From Puniceicoccales bacterium (GTDB lineage Bacteria; Verrucomicrobiota; Verrucomicrobiia; Opitutales; JAIRKQ01): a stretch of DNA of 40,055 bases. The translations under genes and the position numbers were made by a program. The DNA is taken from contig JAIRON010000041.1 of the NCBI GenBank assembly GCA_031257495.1, forward strand, positions 1 to 40,055, written 5' to 3'. The notes under the pieces are model-generated. The model ran no database searches. It saw only the letters and a program-made list of their open reading frames with translations, and had not been told where the DNA came from. Below are positions 7,769 through 16,937 of the stretch, piece after piece; position 1 is the first letter of the stretch; every line of letters begins with the position of its first letter.

Positions 7769-8947
7769 TTATGTTTCAAGACTGCTGTGTAAAAATTTTC
7801 GATCGATATCGTTCACTGTAACGCCGTCACCACTGTGCAAAATAACAACACTTTCGCAAAAATTGCGCAGTTCCCGTATGTTACCTGGCCATTTGTATGC
7901 TACCAGAATATCCATAACTTCCGATGATAGCTTCGGTGGAACCAAGTTATTATCGTCGCAAAACTTTTTTATGTAGAAAGATAGCAATTCGGGAATGTCG
8001 TTTTTCCGTTCACGCAGGGGAGGAACACGTATTTTTATGACATTTAGGCGATAAAACAGATCTTCGCGAAATTTTCGTTCACTGACCAGTTTGGCAAGAT
8101 CGCGGTTCGTAGCACACACGATTCTGACGTCAACCGCTACTTCAGCCGTTCCTCCAATGCGATGTAATTTTTTCGTCTCAAGGAAACGCAGTAGTTTCAC
8201 CTGTATGTCCAGATCTATTTCGCCTATTTCATCGAGAAAAATGGTGCCTCCCTGGGCACGCTCAAAGAGACCAATGTGCTTTAAATCCGCTCCCGTAAAG
8301 GCTCCCTTTTCATGGCCGAATAGCTCGCTTTCAAGCAAATTTTTTGGCAAAGCTGCACAGTGTATGGCTACAAAAGGTCCCTCTTTGCGGTCACTGTTGG
8401 TATGAACCGCATGGGCAAAAAGTTCTTTCCCCGTGCCCGTTTCTCCCTCAAAGAGGACATTTGCCTTTGTGGGGGCAATTTTTTTTATGAGAGCCAGCGT
8501 AGAACGCAAATTTCCGGAGGAACCTATTATGGGAGTCGCTTCCAGTAATTTCTTTTTTACTGTATTTTTCGCTTCCTTTGTGGAGGAACGGAAATTAATG
8601 GCGCGTTTTATCAGTACATTGAGTCGATCGAAGTCGATGGGCTTTGTCACAAAATCGAACGCTCCATGTTTCAATGCTTCAACCGCAGTTTCTATGGTTC
8701 CATAGGCGCTCATCATTATGCAAGCTGGCTTATGTGATGCTTTGCTGACTTCATCCAAAAGCAGCATGCCATTTTTTCCTTGCATGCGTAGGTCGGTTAA
8801 AATGACGTCGAAGCGTTCGTTTTTTAATAAATTTGTTGCTTCATCAAAATTAGCTGCACTGAACGTCTCATACTCCGAATCAAACAGCTGAGTCAGGGTA
8901 TCGCGCGTATTTTTTTCGTCATCGACTACAAGGATGCAGGGTAACAT
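7769..8947 (-). CDS. NtrC-family sigma-54 response regulator lacking a DNA-binding domain
   Basis: The N-terminus is a receiver domain (VVDDE at 7-11, phospho-acceptor D52 in TDLRM, and the switch Lys in TKPIDF). The middle is a sigma-54 AAA+ domain with Walker A GETGTGKE, the sigma-54 contact loop GAFTGA, Walker B GGTIFLDEIGE and the arginine-finger region FREDLFYRLNVIKIRVPPLRER. The protein stops at residue 392, straight after the AAA+ lid (WPGNIRELRNF), so the usual Fis-type helix-turn-helix is absent. Family members are usually about 450-480 residues. The stop is a clean TAA. The ATG at 8947 shares one base with the stop of the RND pump gene, making it the last gene of the efflux operon. 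No histidine kinase is nearby. It may work from solution, or promote sigma-54 open-complex formation without a specific enhancer. Confidence 0.92.
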   Translation of the reverse strand: MLPCILVVDDEKNTRDTLTQLFDSEYETFSAANFDEATNLLKNERFDVILTDLRMQGKNGMLLLDEVSKASHKPACIMMSAYGTIETAVEALKHGAFDFVTKPIDFDRLNVLIKRAINFRSSTKEAKNTVKKKLLEATPIIGSSGNLRSTLALIKKIAPTKANVLFEGETGTGKELFAHAVHTNSDRKEGPFVAIHCAALPKNLLESELFGHEKGAFTGADLKHIGLFERAQGGTIFLDEIGEIDLDIQVKLLRFLETKKLHRIGGTAEVAVDVRIVCATNRDLAKLVSERKFREDLFYRLNVIKIRVPPLRERKNDIPELLSFYIKKFCDDNNLVPPKLSSEVMDILVAYKWPGNIRELRNFCESVVILHSGDGVTVNDIDRKFLHSSLET

Positions 8948-11900
8948 TACTCCTCAAGTTCTCTCGCAAAAAATGGAATTTTATCAAGAACTTTTTCCTG
9001 AAAATCTTCAAGATAGAGATATATTACGGGAGTTATGTAAAGTGTAATTACCTGGGAAACGACCAATCCTCCTATGATTGATAGCCCCAGAGAGACCCTC
9101 GAAGCACCATCCGCTCCAACGCCAATTGCTATGGGGACTTGTCCAATGAGTGCCGCCAAAGTTGTCATCATAATTGGTCTGAAACGTTCCATGCAAGCGG
9201 TATGTATGGCTTTCACCGTGTCCATGCCTTCCTTCTGGCGCGCAATGGCAAAATCAATTACGAGTATGCCGTTCTTTTTTACGATACCTATGAGCATGAA
9301 TAGACCGATGTATCCATATAGAGATAGTTCCATACGGAATAAAAAGAGCGTCAAGAGGCCTCCAACGACGGCCACGGGCAGGGCGGAAAGCACCGTTATG
9401 GGATGGATGTAACTTTCATACATTATTCCCAAAATTACGTACATGACAAATACCGCCACAAAGAGCAATATGACCAGACTGTGCACTGACTCCCTAAATG
9501 TTTTAGCTTCGCCTTCAAAGCTCGCCATGATGTTTGATGGGATGATTTTTTTCGATACCTGCTCTACAAATTTGGTTGCTTCACCAACGGGAAAGTCATC
9601 TTTTAAGTCGAAAAATATGGTTACCGATGGAAAATTATTGGTGTGGTTAACGGACAATAGTCCGAGAGTTTTTTCATAGGTTGCAACGGATGCAAAGGGA
9701 ACCATCGCTTCGGACGCTCCACGAAAGTGTAGATTATTAAAATCCTCAATTTTTTGCCTGTCCTGATCGGCCAGGGAAACTATAACTTTATACTGGTGTG
9801 TGCCATCTTTTATTAGATAACAATAGTTGTCGGAGAAAGCCTGTTTGAAAGTATTTTCTATGTTGTAGGGCGAGATTCCGTAGGAATATGCCTGGTTGCG
9901 CAAGTATTTCACCGATGCCTGTGGAGAATTTAAATAGGCGTCCGTTGATACGCGTGCAAATCCGGGATTTTTCATTAAAGTTTTTGCCAACTCGTCCGCT
10001 ACTTTATACAGGGTTGCCGTATCCATACTAGAGAGGATATAAGCGTACTTCCCCTGCATCGTTCCCACCGCACCGGTACTGATTTCTAGGCTAGGAGATG
10101 GACGTATTGCCGTGTACACACCTGGGACCATATACAAATCACCTGCACTCATTTGTACTACATTTTGTATGCTTGGTCGTTTACCCTTTGAAAGGAATGC
10201 AACGAGAACTCCCTGGTTGTCGGTCAGCATCCCGGAAACACCAACCACGGACATCAATTGCTCTATGTATGGGTTCTTTTTTAATGCATTTTCTATAAGT
10301 TCTTGAGCTGCAAACATAGCATTTGGTGACGTTCCTTCTTGGGTGACAAAGAGTCCAGAAACGAGCCCACTATCGCCGGCAGGTAAAAATGCTTTGGGTA
10401 GAGCTGAAAATGTTAAATAGGTGCCAATTAAGCAAATTACCCAAATTAAAATCGATATGGAACGATGCTGCAGAAACCAGTCCAGTGAACGGCTATAAAA
10501 TTTTAGAAAATTTTCCTCAAATTTTTGTGAGGCAATTTCTAGTTTGGTGCGTTCGTCCTTTTTGATAGGCTTCAATAGGCGGGCGCACATCATAGGCGTA
10601 AGGGTTAGGGAAACAATTCCCGAGACCAGAATTGCTACTATGATAGTCACGGAAAATTCGCGAAATACGCGGCCAACCTGCCCGGACATGAATATCAAAG
10701 GGATAAACACTGCTGCCAATGAAAGGGTCATCGATAGGATGGAGAAACTTATTTCCTTGGCACCATTCAGCGAAGCGGTGAGTGGAGACTCGCCAAAATT
10801 TTCCATCCTGCGCACCATGTTTTCTAGAAAAACAATGGCATCGTCTACTAAAAACCCGATAGACAGCGTCAGCGCCATTAGGGATAAATTGTCCAAACTA
10901 AAGTTGAACATGCGCATGACAATGAATGTTATAAGTAGCGAAAGAGGCATGGCAACGATGGGGATAATCGTTTCCCGAATACGTCCTAGAAACAAAAAGA
11001 TAACCAAGACAACAAGAACAAAGGCAATGACCAGGGTCATTTGCACATCGTTTATGGATGCTATTATGGTTTCTGAACGGTCATACATTTTTTTTAGCTT
11101 GATTGACCCTGGCATGTGTTGCTCAAGTTTTGGGAGAAGGTCATCGATCTGTTTGGATATCTCAACGGCATTGGCTCCTGTTGCGCGCGTAATAGCGACG
11201 ACGACACCGGATGCAGAGGATCCTTTGCCGCTCTTCGTCCACAAGCGAGTTTGCACATCGTTCGATTCCAGTTTTTCCACACAAAAAGCAACGTCTTTCA
11301 GATAGACCGGAAGGCCGTCCTTGGAGGCTATGACAACGTTAAGGTAATCACTTGTGTTTTTGAGCTGCCCCGATGGTTTTATGGTAATGGAATTATTCTC
11401 CGTCTTAAATCTGCCCGCTGAAAGGCATACTGTCCCTTGCTGTATCGCCTTTATGATGTCATCAATGGTAAGTCCCTTGTTGTATAGTTTTCTTGAATCC
11501 ACTTCAATTCTAACTGCCTTGGAAAGGCCGTAAACATTGGCGTTTGACACTCCTTTTAATATGCTCATACGCTGAGCAACCTCGTCAATGGCATAATCAT
11601 ATAATTCGCCTCTGGTGAGCGTATCACTGGTTAGGGAGATGTAGTATATGGGTTTGCTATTGGGGTCAGTTTTGAAGAACCATGGTGGCGTTGGCATGTC
11701 AGTTGGCAGCTTATATGATGCGCGAGTTATCGCTGCTTGCACATCCATGGCTGCCCCATCGATATTTTTGCTCAAATCGAATTGTAAAGTTAATAAGCTG
11801 GTTCCCTGAATACTCCTCGAAGTCACCATATCGAGTCCTTCTATTTTCATGAACTCCTTTTCGAGGGGTGAAGCTACACTGGCTGCCATTGTTTCAGGAT

Positions 11901-12066
11901 CCATACCTGGGAATGAGGCATAAACCTGTATAATTGGGTAGTCTATGTTTGGCAGATCACTAACTGGCAGCTGCGTATAGCAGAATATGCCGCCTATGAT
12001 TGCTGATAACGTCAGCAGTATTGTAAATACTGGGCGACGAATGAATGGTTCTGAAATATTGGCCAT
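8947..12066 (-). CDS. RND-family multidrug efflux transporter (AcrB/MdtB-C class)
   Basis: This 1039-residue inner-membrane pump uses proton influx to drive export. It has twelve predicted membrane helices with two large periplasmic loops. The start IRRPVFTILLTLSAIIGGIF is classic HAE1-RND, and the proton-relay Asp pair is present in LSIGFLVDDAIVFLENM near residue 400. LPVSDLPNIDYPIIQVYASF and the Lys/Arg-rich C-terminus fit the MdtB/MdtC-like side of the family. Its ligands cannot be read from sequence. It is co-transcribed with its membrane-fusion lipoprotein upstream (3-base gap) and the response regulator downstream (1-base overlap). Confidence 0.95.
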   Translation of the reverse strand: MANISEPFIRRPVFTILLTLSAIIGGIFCYTQLPVSDLPNIDYPIIQVYASFPGMDPETMAASVASPLEKEFMKIEGLDMVTSRSIQGTSLLTLQFDLSKNIDGAAMDVQAAITRASYKLPTDMPTPPWFFKTDPNSKPIYYISLTSDTLTRGELYDYAIDEVAQRMSILKGVSNANVYGLSKAVRIEVDSRKLYNKGLTIDDIIKAIQQGTVCLSAGRFKTENNSITIKPSGQLKNTSDYLNVVIASKDGLPVYLKDVAFCVEKLESNDVQTRLWTKSGKGSSASGVVVAITRATGANAVEISKQIDDLLPKLEQHMPGSIKLKKMYDRSETIIASINDVQMTLVIAFVLVVLVIFLFLGRIRETIIPIVAMPLSLLITFIVMRMFNFSLDNLSLMALTLSIGFLVDDAIVFLENMVRRMENFGESPLTASLNGAKEISFSILSMTLSLAAVFIPLIFMSGQVGRVFREFSVTIIVAILVSGIVSLTLTPMMCARLLKPIKKDERTKLEIASQKFEENFLKFYSRSLDWFLQHRSISILIWVICLIGTYLTFSALPKAFLPAGDSGLVSGLFVTQEGTSPNAMFAAQELIENALKKNPYIEQLMSVVGVSGMLTDNQGVLVAFLSKGKRPSIQNVVQMSAGDLYMVPGVYTAIRPSPSLEISTGAVGTMQGKYAYILSSMDTATLYKVADELAKTLMKNPGFARVSTDAYLNSPQASVKYLRNQAYSYGISPYNIENTFKQAFSDNYCYLIKDGTHQYKVIVSLADQDRQKIEDFNNLHFRGASEAMVPFASVATYEKTLGLLSVNHTNNFPSVTIFFDLKDDFPVGEATKFVEQVSKKIIPSNIMASFEGEAKTFRESVHSLVILLFVAVFVMYVILGIMYESYIHPITVLSALPVAVVGGLLTLFLFRMELSLYGYIGLFMLIGIVKKNGILVIDFAIARQKEGMDTVKAIHTACMERFRPIMMTTLAALIGQVPIAIGVGADGASRVSLGLSIIGGLVVSQVITLYITPVIYLYLEDFQEKVLDKIPFFARELEE

Positions 12067-12069
12067 CTT

Positions 12070-13233
12070 TTATTTTGTTGTTGGGTTCTTTTCAGCCATA
12101 TCCTGGTCACTTTTTAAGTCAGCTTTGAATGAGTTTTTTCGCTGATCGGGCAATTCCATAACCTTCGCTCCGTGGGAGAGCATTAGTTGGCCGGCTTTTA
12201 CGACAACCTCCCCGGCGGACACGCCACTTTTTATCATAATGAAATCACCGTAGCTCTGGCCCGTTGACACTATTCTCAAATCCACAGTTTTATCTTCCTT
12301 AACGACGAATACGTATCTCCCCATTTGACCAAGTTTGACACTTTCGCTTGGAACCAGTACGGAATTTTTGTTTGTTTTTAGAAGAACTTTTGCAGTAACG
12401 GTTTCTCCGGGCCAAAATTTGCGATCCCTATTATCGAGAAAAGCCCGCAAATTTATGGAGCCGGATTGCTTACTAACGGTGTTTTCAATGAATTCCAATT
12501 TTGCCACGGCAGAGATTTCACTATTAGCCGCGAGTCTGATTTCAACATCCAATCCACCTTTAGAATCATTAAAAATTTCACGTAACTTTGGAAAAAGGTT
12601 TTCCGAAACGGGAAAGTCAATGTTCAGTCTGTCAACATTTTGGAGGCTGACGAGAAATGTCCCCCGTGATACTTCATTTCCAACGTCCATAAAGTATTTT
12701 CCCGTCACTCCATCGATGGGTGCCGTTATGGAACAATATTCCAAATTAATTTTTGCCTGTTCCGCAACAGCTTTGGCGGCATCCGCGGCTGCCAAGTCTT
12801 TCGATACCATTGCTTCGCAGGCGTCATATTCCTGTTTCGAAATGAAATTTTGTGGAAGCAAAGATTTGACACGCTCCAATTTGACCATATCCAGTTTCAA
12901 CTGCGCTTCCGCTTGCGCCAATTGTGCTTTTGCTTGATTTAGGGCCGCTTCATAGGTCCTCGAATCTATTGTGTACAAAAGATCTCCCTTGTGAACCTCA
13001 TCGCCTTGCTTGAAGTGCAGAGAAAACAATGTGCCCGGGACTCTTGGTACCACGTCAACCCGTTCACGGGAACAGCAAACTCCGATGGAATCTATATATT
13101 CCTGTACATCTTGTAGAATGGCCTTGGCTGAAATAACCGGTATGGGTGGGCGCTGCGGCTGTTCGCTTTTCCCGCAACCCGAAGTGGTTAGTATGGCAAA
13201 CAATAGAACGCATCTGAGAAAATTTTTACACAT
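12070..13233 (-). CDS. RND efflux periplasmic adaptor (membrane-fusion lipoprotein)
   Basis: This 387-residue adaptor bridges the RND pump and the outer-membrane channel. The N-terminal signal ends in a lipobox (ILTTSGC), so C20 is probably lipidated and the protein is anchored to the inner membrane. A split lipoyl/barrel-sandwich domain (VPRVPGTLFSLHFKQGDEVHKGDLL ... ITAPIDGVTGK) flanks an alpha hairpin rich in Ala, Gln and Lys with heptad character, and beta-barrel and membrane-proximal domains follow (PGETVTAKVLL, LVPSESVKLGQMGRYVFVV). The C-terminal tail is charged and Lys/Asp-rich. The gene lies 2 bases after the outer-membrane factor gene and 3 before the pump. This fits an AcrA/MdtA-type partner. 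Confidence 0.94.
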   Translation of the reverse strand: MCKNFLRCVLLFAILTTSGCGKSEQPQRPPIPVISAKAILQDVQEYIDSIGVCCSRERVDVVPRVPGTLFSLHFKQGDEVHKGDLLYTIDSRTYEAALNQAKAQLAQAEAQLKLDMVKLERVKSLLPQNFISKQEYDACEAMVSKDLAAADAAKAVAEQAKINLEYCSITAPIDGVTGKYFMDVGNEVSRGTFLVSLQNVDRLNIDFPVSENLFPKLREIFNDSKGGLDVEIRLAANSEISAVAKLEFIENTVSKQSGSINLRAFLDNRDRKFWPGETVTAKVLLKTNKNSVLVPSESVKLGQMGRYVFVVKEDKTVDLRIVSTGQSYGDFIMIKSGVSAGEVVVKAGQLMLSHGAKVMELPDQRKNSFKADLKSDQDMAEKNPTTK

Positions 13234-13235
13234 GT

Positions 13236-14780
13236 TTATTTTCGTTTATTTTGGATTAAATCAGAGCTATCCGTACTGCCGGTTGAATAAGCCAGGTCAG
13301 ATAGACTTGTGAGCAAATTATTTTCACATATTACGCGCTGCCTACGGGCATTGGCTAAGCAGGTCTGAGCTGATATGAGATCAGTAACTTTGCACAGCCC
13401 GTTGTTGAAGGACGTTACCGTGGCCTCGAAGGCTTCTCTGGCAGACTGTTCGAAAACTCGTGCCGCCTGTAACTGCTTACTCGCTGACTTGAACGAAAAG
13501 TAGTGGGTCCACATTTCCGTTTGTGCGCGCAGTTCCGTAGCTCGCAATTCTTGCCTGGCAATTCCTAGATTTTCTTTGGTTTCTGATACATCATAGAAAT
13601 TTTTGAAGCCATCGAAAATTTTCCACGTTAATCCTGCAAATATATTAAAATTATCGAAAGCTCCCGATGTGTTGGAATATTTCTTTTTATTGCCAGATCC
13701 ACCTATGACAAGCTCGGGTAACATTTTTGCTCGGGCGCAACGTGTCAAACGTTCCTTTGCCTGTACGTTTGCGTATGCTGCTGCGACGTCTGGGCGTGTG
13801 CGAACAATTTTCCCCATGAGATTGTCAATGGCTTTGTCCATATCCTTTGTATCTTCGGGACGGGAGATGCGTAAAGCTGCAGATACTCCAGCATAGGCCA
13901 GGGCGATGTCTGGGGATCCTTGAGCGGCTTTCTCCATGATGTTATCTATGGCCTTATCCATATCCGCTGCGCTTGTGGGTAATGTTGGATGTAAAACACG
14001 AACAGCTTTCGAAACACTTATTCCTATGGCTTGCGCAAGAGCAGCGCGTGAGGATTCAACTTTAGAACGTGACTGTTCCAGCTCAAACTCGGCCTGAGAT
14101 TTATTGGCCTTTGCTTGAAGATATTCCTGTATGTTTATCAGGCCAGACTGATATCTCAGAAAAGCAGATTCGTAGGCTGCAATGGCATCGTTTAAGTTGT
14201 GTTCGTTAGAACTCACCGTTGATTCCGCGGAGCAAAGGGTGAAATAGGCCTTTTGCACGCCATGAACGACGGTTTGAATTGTTCGATTATATTGGCAGTT
14301 AGCCGCACACAAAGCCTGTTTTGCCGCTTCAGCCAGGTTTTTGTTTGCTCCAAATTGAAATAGGGAATAGTGAATTTCCACGCTTGGATAGTATGATGTG
14401 GAAAGATTTTTTTGAATGAGGTTCTGTCCAGCGGGGATATTACTTTCATTGCGGGCAACTTGCTCTCCCAGGACAACCGTTGGATAAAAGGAACTCCTTA
14501 CCTGACCAACTTGCGCCTCTGCTGCACGAGCAGCATGCCAGCTACGCTTCGTCTCGGGATTATTTTCAAGGGCGATATCAATGAGCATGCTCAGGTCCAG
14601 ATCTATGTTCCCGACTAAAGCCGTTGCTGCGACGTTATTTTCCCTTGAATCGGTACAAATCGTGGTTACGTGTACCTTGTTTGCAGCGCAAGGCTTGCCC
14701 TGCTTTCCTGAATTGTTTGTAGTGCAACCGGTTAGCGTCGCAATACACACCAACGATAAACTTAACCTCCCGCACTTCAT
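13236..14780 (-). CDS. TolC/OprM-family outer-membrane efflux lipoprotein with an internal repeat
   Basis: This 514-residue outer-membrane factor forms the exit duct of the efflux pump. A signal peptide ends in a lipobox (ATLTGC, C19). The body has the long helices and the aromatic-rich beta segments of the OprM/NodT type. It contains a tandem 40-residue duplication: residues 273-312 and 313-352 both run DMDKAIDN-[IL]-M-x-K, then PD-[IV]-A-x-AYA-x-V. The second copy carries the canonical RPDV segment of the family, so the first is the extra one. This explains a length somewhat above the common 450-480. It is the first gene of the minus-strand pump operon; an AT-rich gap of nearly 390 bp upstream should hold the promoter. 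Confidence 0.92.
   Translation of the reverse strand: MKCGRLSLSLVCIATLTGCTTNNSGKQGKPCAANKVHVTTICTDSRENNVAATALVGNIDLDLSMLIDIALENNPETKRSWHAARAAEAQVGQVRSSFYPTVVLGEQVARNESNIPAGQNLIQKNLSTSYYPSVEIHYSLFQFGANKNLAEAAKQALCAANCQYNRTIQTVVHGVQKAYFTLCSAESTVSSNEHNLNDAIAAYESAFLRYQSGLINIQEYLQAKANKSQAEFELEQSRSKVESSRAALAQAIGISVSKAVRVLHPTLPTSAADMDKAIDNIMEKAAQGSPDIALAYAGVSAALRISRPEDTKDMDKAIDNLMGKIVRTRPDVAAAYANVQAKERLTRCARAKMLPELVIGGSGNKKKYSNTSGAFDNFNIFAGLTWKIFDGFKNFYDVSETKENLGIARQELRATELRAQTEMWTHYFSFKSASKQLQAARVFEQSAREAFEATVTSFNNGLCKVTDLISAQTCLANARRQRVICENNLLTSLSDLAYSTGSTDSSDLIQNKRK
13725..13964 (-). repeat. tandem 120-bp in-frame repeat inside the outer-membrane factor gene
   Basis: Two adjacent 120-bp units (13845-13964 encoding residues 273-312, and 13725-13844 encoding residues 313-352) specify related 40-residue segments. 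The best-kept parts are DMDKAIDN and PD-A-AYA-V. The units have diverged in DNA, mostly at third positions at the start of each unit, so the duplication is not recent and both copies have stayed in frame. Confidence 0.85.
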
Positions 14781-15167
14781 AGCCTAATAGGTAGGGTGAC
14801 CTTAATTTTTACTTTAAATTTTTCAAGAAAAATGAATTTGGATAGTTTTTATCTTTTAACTGGCAAATGTTTTGTGATATGTGCTCGAACTCAACATAGA
14901 TTCAATGTGAATATAGATAGGGGGTAGTAGTAATTGCTAGTTATTTTTCCAAGATAATCGAAAGTGCCACTCAAAAGTGAAGAGGAGTCGTTTGTTTCGA
15001 GAAGAAGATTTTGTGAGAAATTTTTTAGTGTGAAGTTTTCGATGAAAACTGGGGAAAGTGTTCGGCAAAAATCAAAGGCTTTTTTGGAAAATTGATTTGA
15101 TTTCTTATTTTGCTTGCCAAAATTAAAAAAATATGTATCATAGGCTTCGTGTTTGATTGGTGTTGAT
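14781..15167 (+). other. gene-free AT-rich gap, probable divergent promoter region
   Basis: This 387-bp gap lies between the divergent efflux operon and the unknown gene at 15168. I see no convincing gene: a minus-strand open frame across 14891-15199 begins with GTG inside the neighbouring gene and has the composition of AT-rich noise. A near-palindrome ATTTTTC-AA-GAAAAAT lies at 14818-14833, 38 bases upstream of the efflux operon start. It could be an operator, but in such AT-rich sequence it may be chance. No clear -35/-10 pair stands out. Confidence 0.4.
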
Positions 15168-15962
15168 ATGAACGATATCGATTTAAAGGACTTAGCCACT
15201 AAAATAGATCAACAAAAGAACTCTAATTTCTCCAAGGATGAGCGGCATGTAAGGATTGCTCTTCCCAGCGAAGACTCTTTTGCCTCGAGTGCTTCTCATA
15301 CCCCAAGCACAAAATCTACGCAGACATTAATGGAGCGCGCCGGCGCCATTGCCAAAGGCAGCGAGCAGTTTCTTAGAAAAATTTTCAATATAACTTCCGG
15401 TACAAACGACCCAATGAATAGAGATATTGCCGATTTTATTAGTGAGGTTAGTAAAGACTTGGTGATAAGGAAAATTGAAAAAGGTTGCGAAAATGAACCC
15501 TTATCGAATCTTTTTGCAAAAATTGAGAAGTTTCATCCTGAAAAATTCTTGCTTGCCCTGAAACGTATGGCATTTTTTGCCCAAAAACTTGGTTTGATGG
15601 AAAACGAAGTATTGGGTAAATTTTTCATGGTAAAAATTTTTCAACCAATGCTGCACATTGGTAAAAATCTGGAAGTGCCCCTAAAGAGTATGGCTAAATT
15701 TGACACTTGTGTGCTAATTTCCATAGATCAAGAAGAAGTGGAAAAGGCCATCGTGGAAACTCTAGCGACAAAGACTTTTCAATTTCGCAATTTTCCTGAT
15801 TATGTAAATAAAGCTAGACGTGTCATTATTAATATTCTCAATGCCTCACCAAAACCAAATGCTTCTGTTTTCCATGCAGTTGAAGTAGATAATCCTAGCA
15901 TTCAAAAAATAGTTTTGAATAGTTTGCTTAAATTTGGCGAGGGACTTAAAGTCGAAAGCTAG
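15168..15962 (+). CDS. unrecognised mostly helical protein
   Basis: This 264-residue protein starts at the ATG at 15168; a TTG at 15153 would add five residues. I do not recognise a family. The first 60 residues are polar and probably disordered (Ser/Thr/Lys-rich, with SASHTPSTKSTQT). The rest looks globular and helical, with Phe/Lys-rich segments such as FLRKIFNITSG, FHPEKFLLALKRMAFFAQKL and KARRVIINILNAS. There is no signal peptide or membrane helix, so it is probably cytosolic or exported by a route without a cleaved signal. It stands alone, divergent from the efflux operon and convergent with the PilO-like gene. Base composition matches its neighbours. A regulatory or effector role cannot be excluded, and I assign no function. 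Confidence 0.75.
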   Translation: MNDIDLKDLATKIDQQKNSNFSKDERHVRIALPSEDSFASSASHTPSTKSTQTLMERAGAIAKGSEQFLRKIFNITSGTNDPMNRDIADFISEVSKDLVIRKIEKGCENEPLSNLFAKIEKFHPEKFLLALKRMAFFAQKLGLMENEVLGKFFMVKIFQPMLHIGKNLEVPLKSMAKFDTCVLISIDQEEVEKAIVETLATKTFQFRNFPDYVNKARRVIINILNASPKPNASVFHAVEVDNPSIQKIVLNSLLKFGEGLKVES

Positions 15963-16031
15963 TGCTTTTCGTTGGTTTTATCTAAGTAATTTTTCGCATC
16001 CAGTGTTTGGTTGCAAGCTTCAAGAGCCTGA

Positions 16032-16937
16032 TTAGATGGCAGCTTTTCGCCTAATATATCTTACATCGCGCCTATAACGCCTCGTTAAATCGTTCGGTAA
16101 ATTGAGAACTTCTACTGTTAGGGTATATTTTGATGGAGCTCCTTGAATCAAGTATTCCTGGGCTTGCTTTTTTAAATAAGTTTGCTTGCAGGGCTCCACT
16201 TCTATGCCACGTACCACGAGAGGGGCTTCGCCCTTTCTTAGACCGTTTAAAAACTTGCGAAATGTGCTCGTAAAGGATTCAAATGTGAACTTGTACACAT
16301 CCGATTGAAGGTCTTCCGATTGGATCCTTTTTTCGTGTGATATGAAAATATCACTGTTCCTGGAATCCGCCGATGTTTCGCTGACTCCGCGTTCGACGCT
16401 ATCTAAATGCAAGTATATTGCCCGCGATTCAAACAAATACTTCAAGACTGTCTTGATGTGCTCTTTCTGCTGATGAATGTGCAAAATTTCGCTGCTGAGT
16501 GGTTGCTCTTTTTTGTTAAAGTAGTCACTAAATCCAAAGGAATAGTCTTGGTCGTAGGATATGCCCAAAGAATCGCATAGCTCCCGATTTTGAGTAACAA
16601 AGTCGGAAATTTCAAAGAAAAGAGCCACGTTGGTCGATGGCTGGGCAATCATCTCATTGTCCCGCTCCCGCCTCGCTATGTTTAACCAAGTATTTGCCAC
16701 GAAATTTCTATACTTTTGAACATCATCGTTTGCTACCTGTTCCCTTAACCTATATTCGCTTGGGAGCGCCCTGTTTTTATCTGACAGGACAGAATCTATG
16801 GTTTTGACCTCTTCCCCAATCATAACCTCCTTTTGCCAATATTGGACGCAACGTTTTGCCAAAATCACCTCACATATTGCAAGAAGAAGTAGGGATATGA
16901 AGAACAACTTATGCCGCCTAAAAAATAGTTTTTTCAT
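16032..16937 (-). CDS. PilO-like / Amuc_1100-type pilus-assembly protein
   Basis: This 301-residue bitopic protein has a basic N-terminus (MKKLFFRRHKL), one membrane helix at residues 11-27 (FFISLLLLAICEVILA), a charged probable coiled coil to about residue 90, and a periplasmic mixed alpha/beta part. The C-terminus holds a strand-rich segment with LVVRGIEVEP and YTLTVEVLNLP, then a basic tail. This layout, and its place directly after a PilM-PilN gene (ATGA overlap), match PilO proteins and Akkermansia Amuc_1100. Such proteins pair with PilN to connect the cytoplasmic ATPase ring with the secretin. Sequence identity to either family is not evident by eye, so the call rests on architecture and context. 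Confidence 0.6.
   Translation of the reverse strand: MKKLFFRRHKLFFISLLLLAICEVILAKRCVQYWQKEVMIGEEVKTIDSVLSDKNRALPSEYRLREQVANDDVQKYRNFVANTWLNIARRERDNEMIAQPSTNVALFFEISDFVTQNRELCDSLGISYDQDYSFGFSDYFNKKEQPLSSEILHIHQQKEHIKTVLKYLFESRAIYLHLDSVERGVSETSADSRNSDIFISHEKRIQSEDLQSDVYKFTFESFTSTFRKFLNGLRKGEAPLVVRGIEVEPCKQTYLKKQAQEYLIQGAPSKYTLTVEVLNLPNDLTRRYRRDVRYIRRKAAI

Noticed and set aside
10544-11305. A 253-codon open frame on the plus strand
   Set aside because: It is the antisense shadow of the RND pump gene, which has unmistakable family motifs throughout this stretch.
12335-12937. A 200-codon open frame on the plus strand
   Set aside because: It lies wholly antisense to the membrane-fusion lipoprotein gene, and its Ser/Ala-rich product is typical of a shadow frame.
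14818-14833. Near-palindrome ATTTTTC-AA-GAAAAAT as an efflux operator
   Set aside because: It has only A/T arms with one G-C pair in a very AT-rich gap, so chance is a sufficient explanation; mentioned in the gap entry only.
14891-15199. A 102-codon minus-strand frame in the gap upstream of the efflux operon
   Set aside because: It begins with a GTG inside the neighbouring gene, has no ribosome site and only AT-driven composition (Phe/Asn/Ser/Lys).
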